DNA of 64,000 nucleotides. Origin: Euclidia mi (Eukaryota > Arthropoda > Insecta > Lepidoptera > Erebidae). The stretch spans positions 103,333,279 to 103,397,278 of the forward strand of contig OX123182.2 in assembly GCA_944739405.2 (NCBI GenBank). Reading direction: 5' to 3'. The stretch's first letter is position 1; each line of letters begins with the position of its first letter. Of the stretch, positions 34,461 through 44,640 are shown piece by piece. Under the pieces are notes generated by a model. The model saw nothing but the letters and a program-made list of their open reading frames with translations, ran no database searches and had not been told where the DNA came from. The translations under genes and the position numbers were made by a program.

Positions 34461-36772
34461 GTTAGTCACCGATTTATTAAACAAACTGACATAAAAATCG
34501 TTGGTGTCACCATATTCTCTATGACGATACCAAAAAAGCTATTTATTTATGCATTAAGATATGGTGTTCCTTTATATAGTGAACGGGATGTGGTGTTCTC
34601 TTACTTAAAATGTGGATCCCTAGACCAAGCTAAGTCGGGTCTGGTGGTCCGCGGACCGATAGGTATTGCCGAGAACTTGTATACATAGTAATGGCCTGTG
34701 AAACTCTTCATAACGCGATACGTCATCTTCAATTATAGCGCCGTCTGTGGCAGTTATTTATCGCCCATTCCAGTTGACTAAGCTGTAATAAGCCTTACTC
34801 TAATATACATGAGTCAAGTTACACCCACCTTCAAAATCAATCACGTAAAGTTGACTCTAATGGCTTTCAATACGTTGACTACCTATAGAACATTAAACTA
34901 TTACACATATAACTACGAGTAATCAAGTAACTAAGGATATCCTAATAGATTTGTGCAAGCACATAGCATAGATAACTGCCTCGTATTTTGCTAAGCAAGC
35001 GTGCTTGCATTGAAGCTCGTACTATCACCTAATGCTATTGGAGGCCGACGAATCAGTCTGGTGGACAGCATTATCGCTGTAACAGCATAGATATTGTGGT
35101 GTGACATTTACCGCTGTATTATAACAAATCAATTCTGTGAGAATAAGATCCGAAACCTTATTTACTTTCTCCCAAGGTACAAAAAGCTCCCAGACTTGGT
35201 ACAATAATTTGTCGATCATACATTTACCCGTGTGGGAATCGAACCCACAAAATTGTAGGAAGCTAACTTTGCTTGACGCGAGGTCTTGGAGGTAGAATTG
35301 TGCATTGCGGTGTGTGACGTAGCGGCTTTTTCTCGTTAACGTCTTCTATGTGCGAAAGAGAAATATTGACGAAAGTAACACATCTTAAGCTCTGCGCAAG
35401 ACATAAGTGGAAGAAGTAATAACAAGTGACGCGAGATGAAAATGTCATTAAGCTGCCTCAGTTTGCTCTCAGCAAAAATAACAAACATACAGATATTGCG
35501 ACTTCATGACAATAATAACATATTTTAAATATTCCCTGTCTCTCATTTTTGTCGAAAGTCTCAACTATTCGATCCTACCGTGAAGCACACAACCTTGTAC
35601 GTTATTTGCCAACGCTACACTCAGTCGGTTCTCTAGGTTTATTCAGGTGGTACAAGATGACCGAATCACTAATTTGAACCGTCCGTCCGTTATGTTTTTT
35701 GCTGTAGTACAAAGAGAGTAACTCTCTCCGACCTTTCTGTCGTCACTGTAAAAAATAGTACACCTTTATTATTTTACTGATCAACATGCCTGGTTCCAGT
35801 AATATCTGAATTTAAGATTATCGATGACAAACCAAGGTAAATTGTGAATAAAAGTAGGTATTTAATTAAATATTTTCAGGCACTGAAAGCTCCTCATAGT
35901 ACGTATCGAGACACGGCAGTGTGTCCTGCCTAGTTCAAAGAAAGGGAACTGGCGGAACAGCGCCGTGTGGAATATTACTACTAAGAATATTGCGACTGAA
36001 CGAAAGTTACAAAATAATCGATGTCCATCTAATCGGTTTCCAGAAAAGATAAAAGTAAGCAGACTGAATTGCAAATAGAAAATTGGCTAAAGTTTAGCGA
36101 ATTATTTGAATAGTTTCAGAATCCGGTGAAGGTTCATACTAAAATAGCATCAAATACCAGGAATCCGGTTTTCAACGGACGCAGACAGTGTTGATTTTGC
36201 CTTATAAATGTTAAATGAAAGTTCAACGATGTATCTATATCTCGATTGGTGTTGGCAAGGGCTGTTGACCCCTCAGGGCTCGAAAACATTTCATTACGTA
36301 CATTTTATATGAACATTTTCACACATGTCAGTGTCAATGTCCGGAAAAGCCGTGACGCGTCCGGCTGCCAATATTTTCCTTGTATCAGTTGTAAATACTT
36401 TCAAACTTAAGCTGTATTACCACGAGTTCACTTGTCAATCGCACTTCGTAGTTTTTTATTATTATTCGTAGTCTTTTTTATATATCTTTTTAAGATATCT
36501 CTCGCACTATGAAACATCGTCTGCGTCTCGTAACTTTTACGCTTACAAAAATAAACAGATAAGCACATGGAATGTACGATAAGTAAAGTAACCGAAGGAG
36601 TTTATCAACATTGCTAAAAAACCAGAGAAGACTATTACTCTATGTACAATGTACATCGCAGTCATCCATCAACCTTGTTATTGCGTCTAAAACATGCCGT
36701 CGTAATCTGGGCTTTACTTTAACACATTGGCACGACTATATAGCAATCACAAACGAGTTAATATATATTTAT
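34461..36772. other. Gene-poor stretch
   Basis: A SINE head remnant on the minus strand is likely at 35224-35255 (CCGTGTGGGAATCGAACCCA, a B-box complement). Otherwise nothing recognised. Confidence 0.5.
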
Positions 36773-36971
36773 AGACTCACGCCTGTTTCCCCGAAGGGGT
36801 AGGCAGAGGTGTAATATTTCACCCACATTTCGCCATGAATTTTTAGGTCCCACGTAATAGAACCCACGTAGAATTCGGCAAAACCCAGTAACACTTTTGC
36901 TCGACCCGGGAATCGAACCCGAGACCTCCGATCAGCAGTCGCATACGCTATCCACTGGACCACGGAGGCAG
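36773..36971 (-). mobile_element. tRNA-derived SINE with RTE-type 3' tail
   Basis: On the minus strand the head is GCCTCCGTGGTCCAGTGG (A box TGGTCCAGTGG at 36962-36952). A perfect B box GGTTCGATTCC follows at 36919-36909. The body runs through GGGACCTAAAAATTCATGG to a tail CTGCCTACCCCTTCGGGGAA ACAGGCGTGAGTCTAT. The tail equals the 3' end of the RTE LINE at 26300-26340. It abuts the Penelope-like element. Confidence 0.9.
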
Positions 36972-36973
36972 TC

Positions 36974-38050
36974 GTGTTATTTCATATACAGAGGTGAATA
37001 CTACCTACATATCGATGGGGTAGCAATGGGCAGTCCGGTAGCTCCAGTGGTAGCCAACCTATGGATGGAACATTTTGAAAATCAAGCCATTCCTACTGCC
37101 CCATCTAGTGTAAAGATTTGGAAACGGTACGTGGACGACATTTTTTGTATATTGGAAGGCGATGAAGAGGTAGTACAACAGTATTTGGCGCATTTAAATA
37201 GTATCCACGCTACAATGTTCTTCACTTATGAAATAGAAAAGAACAGAAGAATGGCGTTTCTTGACGTGATAGTTGGTGTACGATCTGACGGTTCGCTTAG
37301 CCACTCTGTACACAGAAAAACAACGCATACAGACCGCTATCTACACGCCGACTCGCATCACCACCCACGTGAGCTGAACTCAGTTATAACGTCACTTACG
37401 AACTGGGCATACAGCTTGTACGACGAAGAACATTTAAATGAAGAACTTGCATGTACATAAGTGACGTTCTTCGAAAGCACGGGTACAGCGGACGTGTCAG
37501 ACCACCTAGACACATTCAAAAACACCTCAACTACAAGGTAGAACGACAACCAGCGTACTTACCGTACGTCAAAGGAGTGACAGATAAGGTCTCTTATATC
37601 GTTGAGAAGGTATCTGTTAAAACTATCTTCACTCCTTTGAAGAAACTGTCACAATACATAAGAACGCCAAAGGACAGTTTCACGTTGGCGAAGCAAGAAA
37701 TTGACTGCAACTGTGGGAGTTCTTATATAGGACAAACGAGACGCACGATTTCCTGCCGCATCAAGGAACACATCAGGGCAGTCAAAAACAATGAACCACA
37801 AAAGACGGAAATAGCTCAACCTCTCCTAGACTCGGGTACGAAACATTGGATTGAGTTACATAACCCTCAGGTGCTTTCGACAGAACGCCACTATATCCCT
37901 AGAATGGTTAAAGAAGTTATTGAAATTGAAAAGTACAAAAATTTCAATAGAGAAAATGGGTTTCAACTGTCAAACACTTGGCATCCAGTGGTACGTTTAT
38001 GTAAAACCCGTGAACCGCAAAAACTTAAATCACGGGCCGACGCGACGTAG
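36974..38050 (+). pseudogene. Penelope-like element: reverse transcriptase and GIY-YIG endonuclease, one frameshift, 5' truncated
   Basis: Starts mid-RT at YFIYRGEYYLHIDGVAMGSP (about 36977). It contains GSPVAPVVANLWMEHFE, the catalytic YVDDIFCILE (about 37127-37156) and RRMAFLDVIVG, the PLE style of RT motifs. The frame shifts once at about 37450. The second frame (37451-38050) has ISDVLRKHGYSGRV and the linker, then a GIY-YIG nuclease beginning DCNCGSSYIGQTRRTISCRI (about 37702-37761) with R and E residues downstream, the endonuclease characteristic of Penelope-like elements. The N-terminal part is missing beyond the SINE boundary at 36971. Telomerase-related RT plus GIY-YIG makes this assignment firm. 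Confidence 0.92.
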
Positions 38051-38360
38051 TGAGTACAGTGTGTCACGATCGAGTACAGTGCGAGAGTGAAAACGAAGGT
38101 AGTGGTTGTGCGCGCAATAAACGAGTAAGAAAGCGGGTAGACCGGTTCACTTGTTTATAACATTCATCCACCCGCAATACTTCAGTACATCCATGAACAT
38201 CGCTTGCAACAGTGCCGAAATATCGGTTACTCAAAACAAACGTACGTGGTAGGTATATATCCCGAAGAAACAGTAAAAAGTATAAATATTGACTATTTTG
38301 GTAACTAGGACTACGGAGGTCACAGATTTGATTGCGAACGTGATACGTTCCCAATCAAAG
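38051..38360 (+). other. 3' region (pLTR-like) of the Penelope-like element
   Basis: Includes ACAGTGCCGAAATATCGGTT (about 38209-38228) and TATATATCCCGAAGAAACAG, phrases typical of PLE terminal repeats. The GCCGAAA-TATC core looks like the 3' half of a decayed hammerhead ribozyme. The outer end is not defined. Confidence 0.55.
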
Positions 38361-39635
38361 CTGTCCGTTTGTTATATTAGCCTACTTGCAGTTGAATCAA
38401 TCATATATTGAAAATTAAATAGAGTCAAGGTGGTGTTCTATAAACATGACCCTTTTTTAAGAAAGACAAAACATATCGTTATAAACAACTGTTTGTGGAT
38501 AACACTAAGTGTGGCATCAAATCTGTAATAACTAACGCAGTGCTAAACATTAATGCGGTTGCTTAAGCCACTACTTAATATGTGAAACCAAAATGTATTA
38601 GTCGCTTTTACATTATTAGCCCCTTATTAGACTCAAACATCATTTAAGGATAAGTTTCATTTACATATGAATCATACTACCACATGCTCATATAGACGGT
38701 TCTGATCGTTTCAATCATTGATCTGTATATCAACTAGATTAGCAAAGAGCTCATAGATTTGTTGCCATGTGTTATGGGTCCGTGTGGACAAACAACAAAT
38801 TTGTCGAAACGAAGAGACAACGATCGTAAAAAGAGTAGATACGCAGTGAAAATTAAATATTGCGATTCACGTTGATAAAGCGTCAGGATATTTTATGTCA
38901 CACTTAAGTTCATTGTTTATCACGACATTTTGTTGTAAATAACAATAAAATCGCAAAAAATCATTGAACTTCACGGTGTTGGCAATTGATTAAATTTTGA
39001 ATATCCCATTTTTACGGGACTCTCGTAATGTGATGAGCGTTATCATTTGACTATCGGAATTAAAGGACTCGTTCTATGTTTCTTACTAAGACTTATTCCT
39101 CCTATAATACGTAATTATTTAATCATAATACGTAATTATTTTAATATATTTTTGTACCCGTTTTGTCTTACAGATTAAATGCCTTTTTTCTTAAAGAGAA
39201 ATTGACGAGGTACAATTAACAACAAAATGCCTTAAAATATTTTTATTTAGACCATCTATTTTGTTTTTTTCAATTTCTACACAATTGGGTACCATATTTT
39301 ACACGACTTGAGCAGTCGTGAAAAAGGTGTGTTATGTTTTTAGGATTAATTTATTTAAGAATGTATATAGTATGGGTGCTTCTTCTGTTCGTTATGTTTT
39401 GGGGGAAAAATTTTACATCGCATTTCACGATTGAGTTCAGTTGTTGTCTCATTCAAATTTACGTTATGGGACGTTATTTTTGAATACGTGAAAGAGATGA
39501 ATATAGGTTTTTTCTAAGATGATTATTGGTTTCAAAGCTACGTCGGCTGTGTCGTCTGGTCGGCACGCTATTTTGAATGTCAATTGTAGGGGTTTGTTAC
39601 TCCAGTTGTATATTATCTCAATGGTTTCAATACTC
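38361..39635. other. AT-rich DNA, nothing recognised
   Basis: No ORF or repeat could be supported. Confidence 0.6.
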
Positions 39636-39900
39636 AATAGGCCTCGCGCGCAGATTCCTCGCGAGGCTGCGCGCTCTGTGTGGACGTGTCTAATTCGGTA
39701 GCTCGGGCGCACGCGTGCGGCTGGCTGCGGCTGCCGTGCGCTTTCCTCGACCGAGCCACGTCTACATAGACCGAGCAGCCTCGCGAAGCATTTTCCGCGC
39801 GAGGCTGCTCGGTCTGTGTGGACGTGCCCCGGCCGAGGCAAGCGCGTGTGCTGCCGTGGGCGAGCGACCGAGCGGCCGAGCCATCGTGGCTCGCTCGAAC
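39636..39900. repeat. GC-rich palindromic repeat (CCTCGCGAGGCTGC...GTGTGGACG)
   Basis: The motif CCTCGCGAGGCTGCGCGCTC...GTGTGGACGTG occurs at 39657-39692. An inverted pair with 29-bp arms (two mismatches) lies at 39757-39785 and 39798-39826. Another copy is at about 41979-42016. Strongly GC-rich in an AT-rich region. Probably the terminal region of an inverted-repeat transposon family, not a gene. The short ORFs here are composition artefacts. Confidence 0.75.
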
Positions 39901-39960
39901 ATAATAATCCCTGCTAATAATATAAATTCGCAAGTGTGTTTGTATGATGGACATTTTTTT

Positions 39961-40200
39961 TATAGACTCACGTCTGTATCCGCGTAAGGATAGGCAGAGT
40001 TGTAATATTATTACATCCACATTTCACCATGAAATGTTTAGGTCCCACGTAATAGGGGACGAGCCTATTGCCGTTAACGGGCACATCAGCAGACTCCGTG
40101 CTGCTTCTGAGAATTCGGGAAAACCCAGTAACACTTGCCCGACCCGGGAATCGAACCCGGGACCTCCGATCAGCAGTCGCATACCCTATCCACTGGTCAC
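39961..40200 (-). mobile_element. tRNA-derived SINE with RTE-type 3' tail (second copy)
   Basis: Same family as 36773-36971: B box GGTTCGATTCC on the minus strand near 40147-40157, GGGACCTAAACATTTCATGG body, CTGCCTATCCTTACGCGGAT tail. It is longer because of a central stretch missing from the other copy. Confidence 0.88.
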
Positions 40201-40387
40201 TGAATGACGGATGATACATTCATCATAACATTCTCATCTTTGACGCTATTTATTGTACCAATAATAATCCTTCAGTCAGTGCTTCGGTTACAATATCCTT
40301 GCCTACAGACATTCATTTCCTATAATTCATTCTATATTTTTTCCATGTCTACCTATTCCATCCTTTAGGTATAACAATAATCGACGA

Positions 40388-40575
40388 CCGGTTGGCAAAG
40401 CGGTAGTGTAAGCGACTGCAACGCCGAAGGTCGCGGGTTCGATTCCCGCTCATGTCAAACATTTGTGTGCATGAACATGAATGTTTGTCTTGGTCTGGGT
40501 GTTTCTATGTATATAATTATTTACAAAAAGTATTACCATTGTCTAGTACCCAAAGTAGGTACAGCAATTGGCGTC
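40388..40575 (+). mobile_element. tRNA-derived SINE (second family)
   Basis: Head GACCGGTTGGCAAAGCGGTA with A-box TGGCAAAGCGG (40392-40402) and perfect B box GGTTCGATTCC (40436-40446). The body CATTTGTGTGCATGAACATG ... TGGTCTGGGTGTTTCTATG ... TGTCTAGTACCCA is a standard Lepidopteran SINE body. The acceptor stem does not close, so it is not a tRNA gene. Confidence 0.85.
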
Positions 40576-40662
40576 AGTCAGGCAGCCGGCTAGTAAAAAC
40601 ACATGCCACAACCCTATTGCAGTATGACCATTTCCAAGTACTACATATATTTATAAACAAAA

Positions 40663-40988
40663 TCTTAATATATATAATCCTTGCGTTACTCACTGACTGA
40701 CAGACACGCTACAGCCGAAACTATTGGGCGCAGAAAGCTGAAATTTGGCATGTATGCTCCTTGGAAACCGTAGGGGTGCACTAAGAAGGGATTGCCCGAA
40801 ATTCCCACGGAATCGGCCAAAACGGGTAAATTAAAAAAAATGCAGGCGTAGCTGCTGGCGTAGCTGCTGGCATAGCTGCTGGCGTAGCTGCTGGCGTAGC
40901 TGCTGGCGTAGCTGCTGGCGTAGCTGCTGGCGTAGCTGCTGACGTAGCTGCTGGCGTAGCAGCTGGCGTAGCTGTCGGCGTCGTCTAG
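40663..40988 (+). mobile_element. Small Helitron (family C) with expanded 3' minisatellite
   Basis: Starts A|TCTTAATATATATAATCC and ends GGCGTCGTCTAG|T. The body matches 25393-25598 on the opposite strand. The 3' terminal segment contains about 11 copies of a 12-bp unit that is present about once in the other copy. Confidence 0.9.
40845..40980 (+). repeat. 12-bp minisatellite GGCGTAGCTGCT, about 11 copies
   Basis: Tandem GGCGTAGCTGCT units with a few point variants (CATAGC, GACGTA, AGCAGC), located at the Helitron 3' end just before the terminal CTAG. Confidence 0.95.
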
Positions 40989-41203
40989 TTTAAAAATAAG
41001 AGCGAGGAGAGACCAACGATCTCACATTGATACGTAGATCAATAGATGGCAAATGTACTTTTTCACTCTAATTCACTAGTCGATTGGATACATGCGCAAT
41101 AATAAATAATAGATTTTAGACTCTATTTTCATGTTCTGAATTCAAACTTTATGACAACTACAATTTTGTTTTTTCCTACGGTGCCGAGGCTGCCGCGCTC
41201 TAG

Positions 41204-41930
41204 GCCGCGTTCACATTTATCTGATGTAATCTGTCGTGACGGCGTCTGTCGTGTCGCGACAGACAATATCCCGGTCTGCGACATAGAGGGGACGGGGGAC
41301 GGTACAGCGCGAATTAAGAGATTGGACTCAGTATAATTGTAAAAAAAAATACTTTATTTAATTATAACAGCCGAACAGTATATTTAAAATATAAAATAGT
41401 AATCGCTAATGTTAGATCTACAAAGGTATTTATAATAAATTAATGCTAAGATGACAATAAGATTATCTAGATAATTTGGTGGGGAGAGATGTGCTGACGA
41501 AGCAACGTTGTTGGGTTCCGTACAGTTAACTCGCGGGACACAACTCGTCAGACTAATGTGGACGCGCCACTGTCTGTCGTAAAGCGTCAGACGCGCGTAT
41601 GCAATTGTGCGCAATGGACGATGAACTAATGGACTTCCTTTTTATAATATTATTCTTATACAGTACCTATAGATGAGCTCATTTAATACGAAATAATATA
41701 ATTCTATGTAAATAATTTATGGATATAATTGGATATCTACTTATTCTGAATCGGATAATTCATGAAAAACATTGCGAAAGTGTGGACTCCCCGAGAGTCA
41801 AGACAGAGCTGATTCATAATTGCGTCAGATCGCGACAGATGGCGACAGATGGCGACAGACAAATGTGAACGGTAAGTAATTACGACAGAGACCGTCACGA
41901 GAGATCACGTCAGATAAATGTGAACGCAGC
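41204..41930. mobile_element. Inverted-repeat transposon, 727 bp, non-autonomous
   Basis: Left end GCCGCGTTCACATTTATCTG (41204) and right end CAGATAAATGTGAACGCAGC (41911-41930) are inverted repeats that continue imperfectly inward (ATCTGTCGTGACGG / CCGTCACGAGAGAT) for about 38 bp. The right subterminal part has repeated CTGTCGCCATCTGTCGC-type motifs. No transposase ORF. Target duplication not certain. Confidence 0.8.
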
Positions 41931-41959
41931 TTTATTCTATGGCCGCGCTCGTTCGGGGA

Positions 41960-42025
41960 CCGTTTCCTCGCGCGGCAAATTCCTCGCGAGGCTGCTCGCT
42001 CTGTGTAGACCCGCCTAATCAGATT
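41960..42025. repeat. Further copy of the GC-rich CCTCGCGAGG motif
   Basis: TTCCTCGCGAGGCTGCTCGC followed by TCTGTGTAGACCCGCC, matching 39655-39692. Confidence 0.7.
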
Positions 42026-42482
42026 CACATATGTATATTATCGGTTTAAAAGTCATTTAACATATTGAAGCAAATAAATATTTACATTTCGCGATCGTGT
42101 TTGTCCAACAAAGAGCAATAATAATCGTGAATTGTACGTAATGTACAATAAAACAGGAAGCCATAATGACATTGAGCGATCGGTTGTACGGTGGTACATC
42201 GCTACTTCATTAAAATTGTCATAAACTAAAATGCCATTAGGATAATCAGTGAAGGGCCCGTGTGGTGACGGATTAAGAAAACAAAATGTCAATACCTCAT
42301 TTCATTATAGAGGAGGCTCAGGAAAATACACAAAGCTTACAATGTATTTAGAAAGAGACGAAAAACTCGACATAAAACCCTTTCCCGTCTGGCCATACAT
42401 TCAACCCCGTATGGCCAACATAGAAAAGTAGGCTATTGAAATTCTGACAAAAATTAGGACAGGTCTATTAACTGCAGACAAA
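42026..42482. other. Non-coding DNA, nothing recognised
   Basis: A 60-codon ORF at 42249-42431 has no recognisable family. Confidence 0.55.
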
Positions 42483-42645
42483 CGAAGTGTTGGACGCCCT
42501 CCAAATAGGTGAAGTGACGATATACGCAAAGTGGCTGGCAGCGGCTGGACAAACGGACGGAAATCTGACTCAGTGTCTTGCCATTATCCAGGTCAGGCCT
42601 ATATCCAGCAATGGAACATGACGGGCTGATGATGACGACGACGTG
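42483..42645 (+). pseudogene. RTE-type LINE 3' end fragment
   Basis: GTGTTGGACGCCCTCC ... GTGACGATATACGCAAAGTG ... GCCTATATCCAGCAATGGAA ... GGGCTGATGATGACGACG aligns with 47463-47615 of the larger RTE copy. It has diverged with indels and is dead. Confidence 0.85.
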
Positions 42646-43704
42646 GACGACAAAAGACTGTATGATGAGAGTTCATCCGGCAAAATTACGTATGTGCTGC
42701 ATTTAGCTTATCTTATCTATTATTCTATCTTACTTATCAAGTCTGTCGAGCCCAAGCCCCGCTTTCTCGTCTCACCAGATTTGACAACATTTTAGCCTTT
42801 TCCAAAGTGACTGACCTCTGGCGTCCGCTGCAACTTTCATGGAAACTATTAAAAGAAGATATCAGTATGCAAAAAAATACGCATTTGTATTGAAATATGC
42901 TCACAAAATTCCAGGAACAGAACAACAGCATTTCAGATCATGCAAAACGAGATGTAATTCAAGTTATTTGTTAATAAGTCTAGTTTGTATTGATCTGCTA
43001 ATATTTTGGTAGCCTATAAATTCTACCAAAAACAATCACTCAATAAAGTTTATTTGCTAAACCATAAATATGAGTACCGAATAACAACCGTTCAATCCGT
43101 GTTTTAATTTGTTAAATATACAAATATTATTTATTAAATACTACTCCAATTTAATACCAGAATTATTTACTTGAAACTTAAAAAATTGTTACCATTAATA
43201 GTTTTACTTAAATATTAATTTACGAAATAGTAGTATAAAACAAATAAAATTTTGCTAAAACTTTTATTGAATTTATTGTAAACCGAATTTATTTTCTGGT
43301 TGATGTTATTGTAAACCGTTTTGTGTTCCTACAACAATTTTTAAACCACTTTAATTATTCGATTTGATTTCTTTGTACAGTATTCACTAAGGCTTATAAA
43401 AACGTTGATTATTTTTTTCCAACCATCAGCAGAGAATTCTTCACAAACACTCTTCAGCTACATACTAAATATCCCCAGTATAGTTCTGCCTCTCTCCTCC
43501 ATACCTCTCTTTCGGATTTGAGAACAAATACAAAAACAAATCTAAGGTCCAATTAAATGGCACTCCCCCCCTATCAAATGAACCCATAAGGCATCAGAAT
43601 TAATGACCGTGCGTCCTTTTTCAACCCAATTTGTTTAATTGGACGTTACATTCCCAACGAAATCCGTTTTAGTCTATTAAAACTGGATTTAAAAACTGAA
43701 CTCT
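42646..43704. other. AT-rich DNA, nothing recognised
   Basis: No supported feature. Confidence 0.6.
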
Positions 43705-43947
43705 GGGGCCCAATTCTGCAAAATAAATATAGTCTCGATATCATGTTAGTGTCATACTTACGTTACAAAAAGCGTATTCTTCTAAATTATCTGATATTTG
43801 AGTGAAATAGTAACGAGATCGTATGTGTCAACGACGAACTGTTTATTTTAAATTATACGATAATGACATTAGGTTATCAGAATACCGCTTTTAAATCCAT
43901 TCAAAATATAATATCAATGTCATATAAAAATAGCTGAATTGGGCCCC
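43705..43947. mobile_element. MITE family 'GGGGCC', inverted relative to 5084-5325
   Basis: Termini GGGGCCCAATTCTGC and GCTGAATTGGGCCCC. The interior is the reverse complement of the copy at 5084-5325 with scattered substitutions, which defines a 243-bp element. Confidence 0.9.
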
Positions 43948-44640
43948 TGAATACGCGTCAGGAAAATACTGTTTTAAGGTCGACGGACGATGAACAGGTA
44001 ATTCTGAATTACTAACGAGTACCTCTCTTGAAGGATTTTTTATCACTTTCAAGGGTTGGTATTCGTGTGGAAATGTCAATTTGTGGCACAAAATGTAAAG
44101 TAAGTAGACTAGAATAATGAGGGTAAAAGCACAGTTGGCCTTGAAGAGAACATGTGGTGGTGTGGTGTGGCCCTGGCCTAGGCCTGTGTCATATATTCCT
44201 TGAGAACCTTAGAGGTGCACTAAAAAGTATTTCCCAGAATGCCCACGGCACCAGGCAGAACCGGTTTAATTAAACTAAAATGTGCGGGCGTAGCTGCGAG
44301 CATGCATGCTCATTAATAAAACTTGCACTTGAACTTCTTGGACATTCACATTCAGTCTACTATTAATTGAAATCAGATAACTGATAAACACATAATAATA
44401 TGTATATTCTTAATTACAGACGTTTGACTTATAAATTAACACACACAATATTCATAATCACACACGTAGGTACGGATAAATTAAACCCAGACAGAACAAA
44501 TAATCGTGCACACCACACAACGATTAATCCTGAGTGGAAATTGAAACCACGACCTCCGGTGTAACGGGGTCACTAACCACTAGAGTAACCGGCCAACCTA
44601 TGTATAAGTACCCTATGTCTGTGAAAGGGTACTTGTGATA
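43948..44640. other. Decayed repeats
   Basis: 44190-44300 resembles the family C Helitron body (CCTTGAGAACCTTAGAGGTG CACT, then GGCGTAGCTGC) without clear ends. 44515-44600 on the minus strand resembles a SINE head (GGTTACTCTAGTGGTTAGTG, GGTTTCAATTTCC as a weak B box). Confidence 0.5.

Noticed and set aside
36895..36971. Possible tRNA gene on the minus strand
   Set aside because: The head of a SINE with a LINE-type tail; the acceptor ends do not pair.
39464..40020. Arginine/alanine-rich ORFs on both strands
   Set aside because: Caused by the GC-rich palindromic repeat; no consistent frame or homology.
40388..40460. Possible tRNA gene with perfect B box
   Set aside because: No closing acceptor stem or proper anticodon arm, and a standard SINE body follows.
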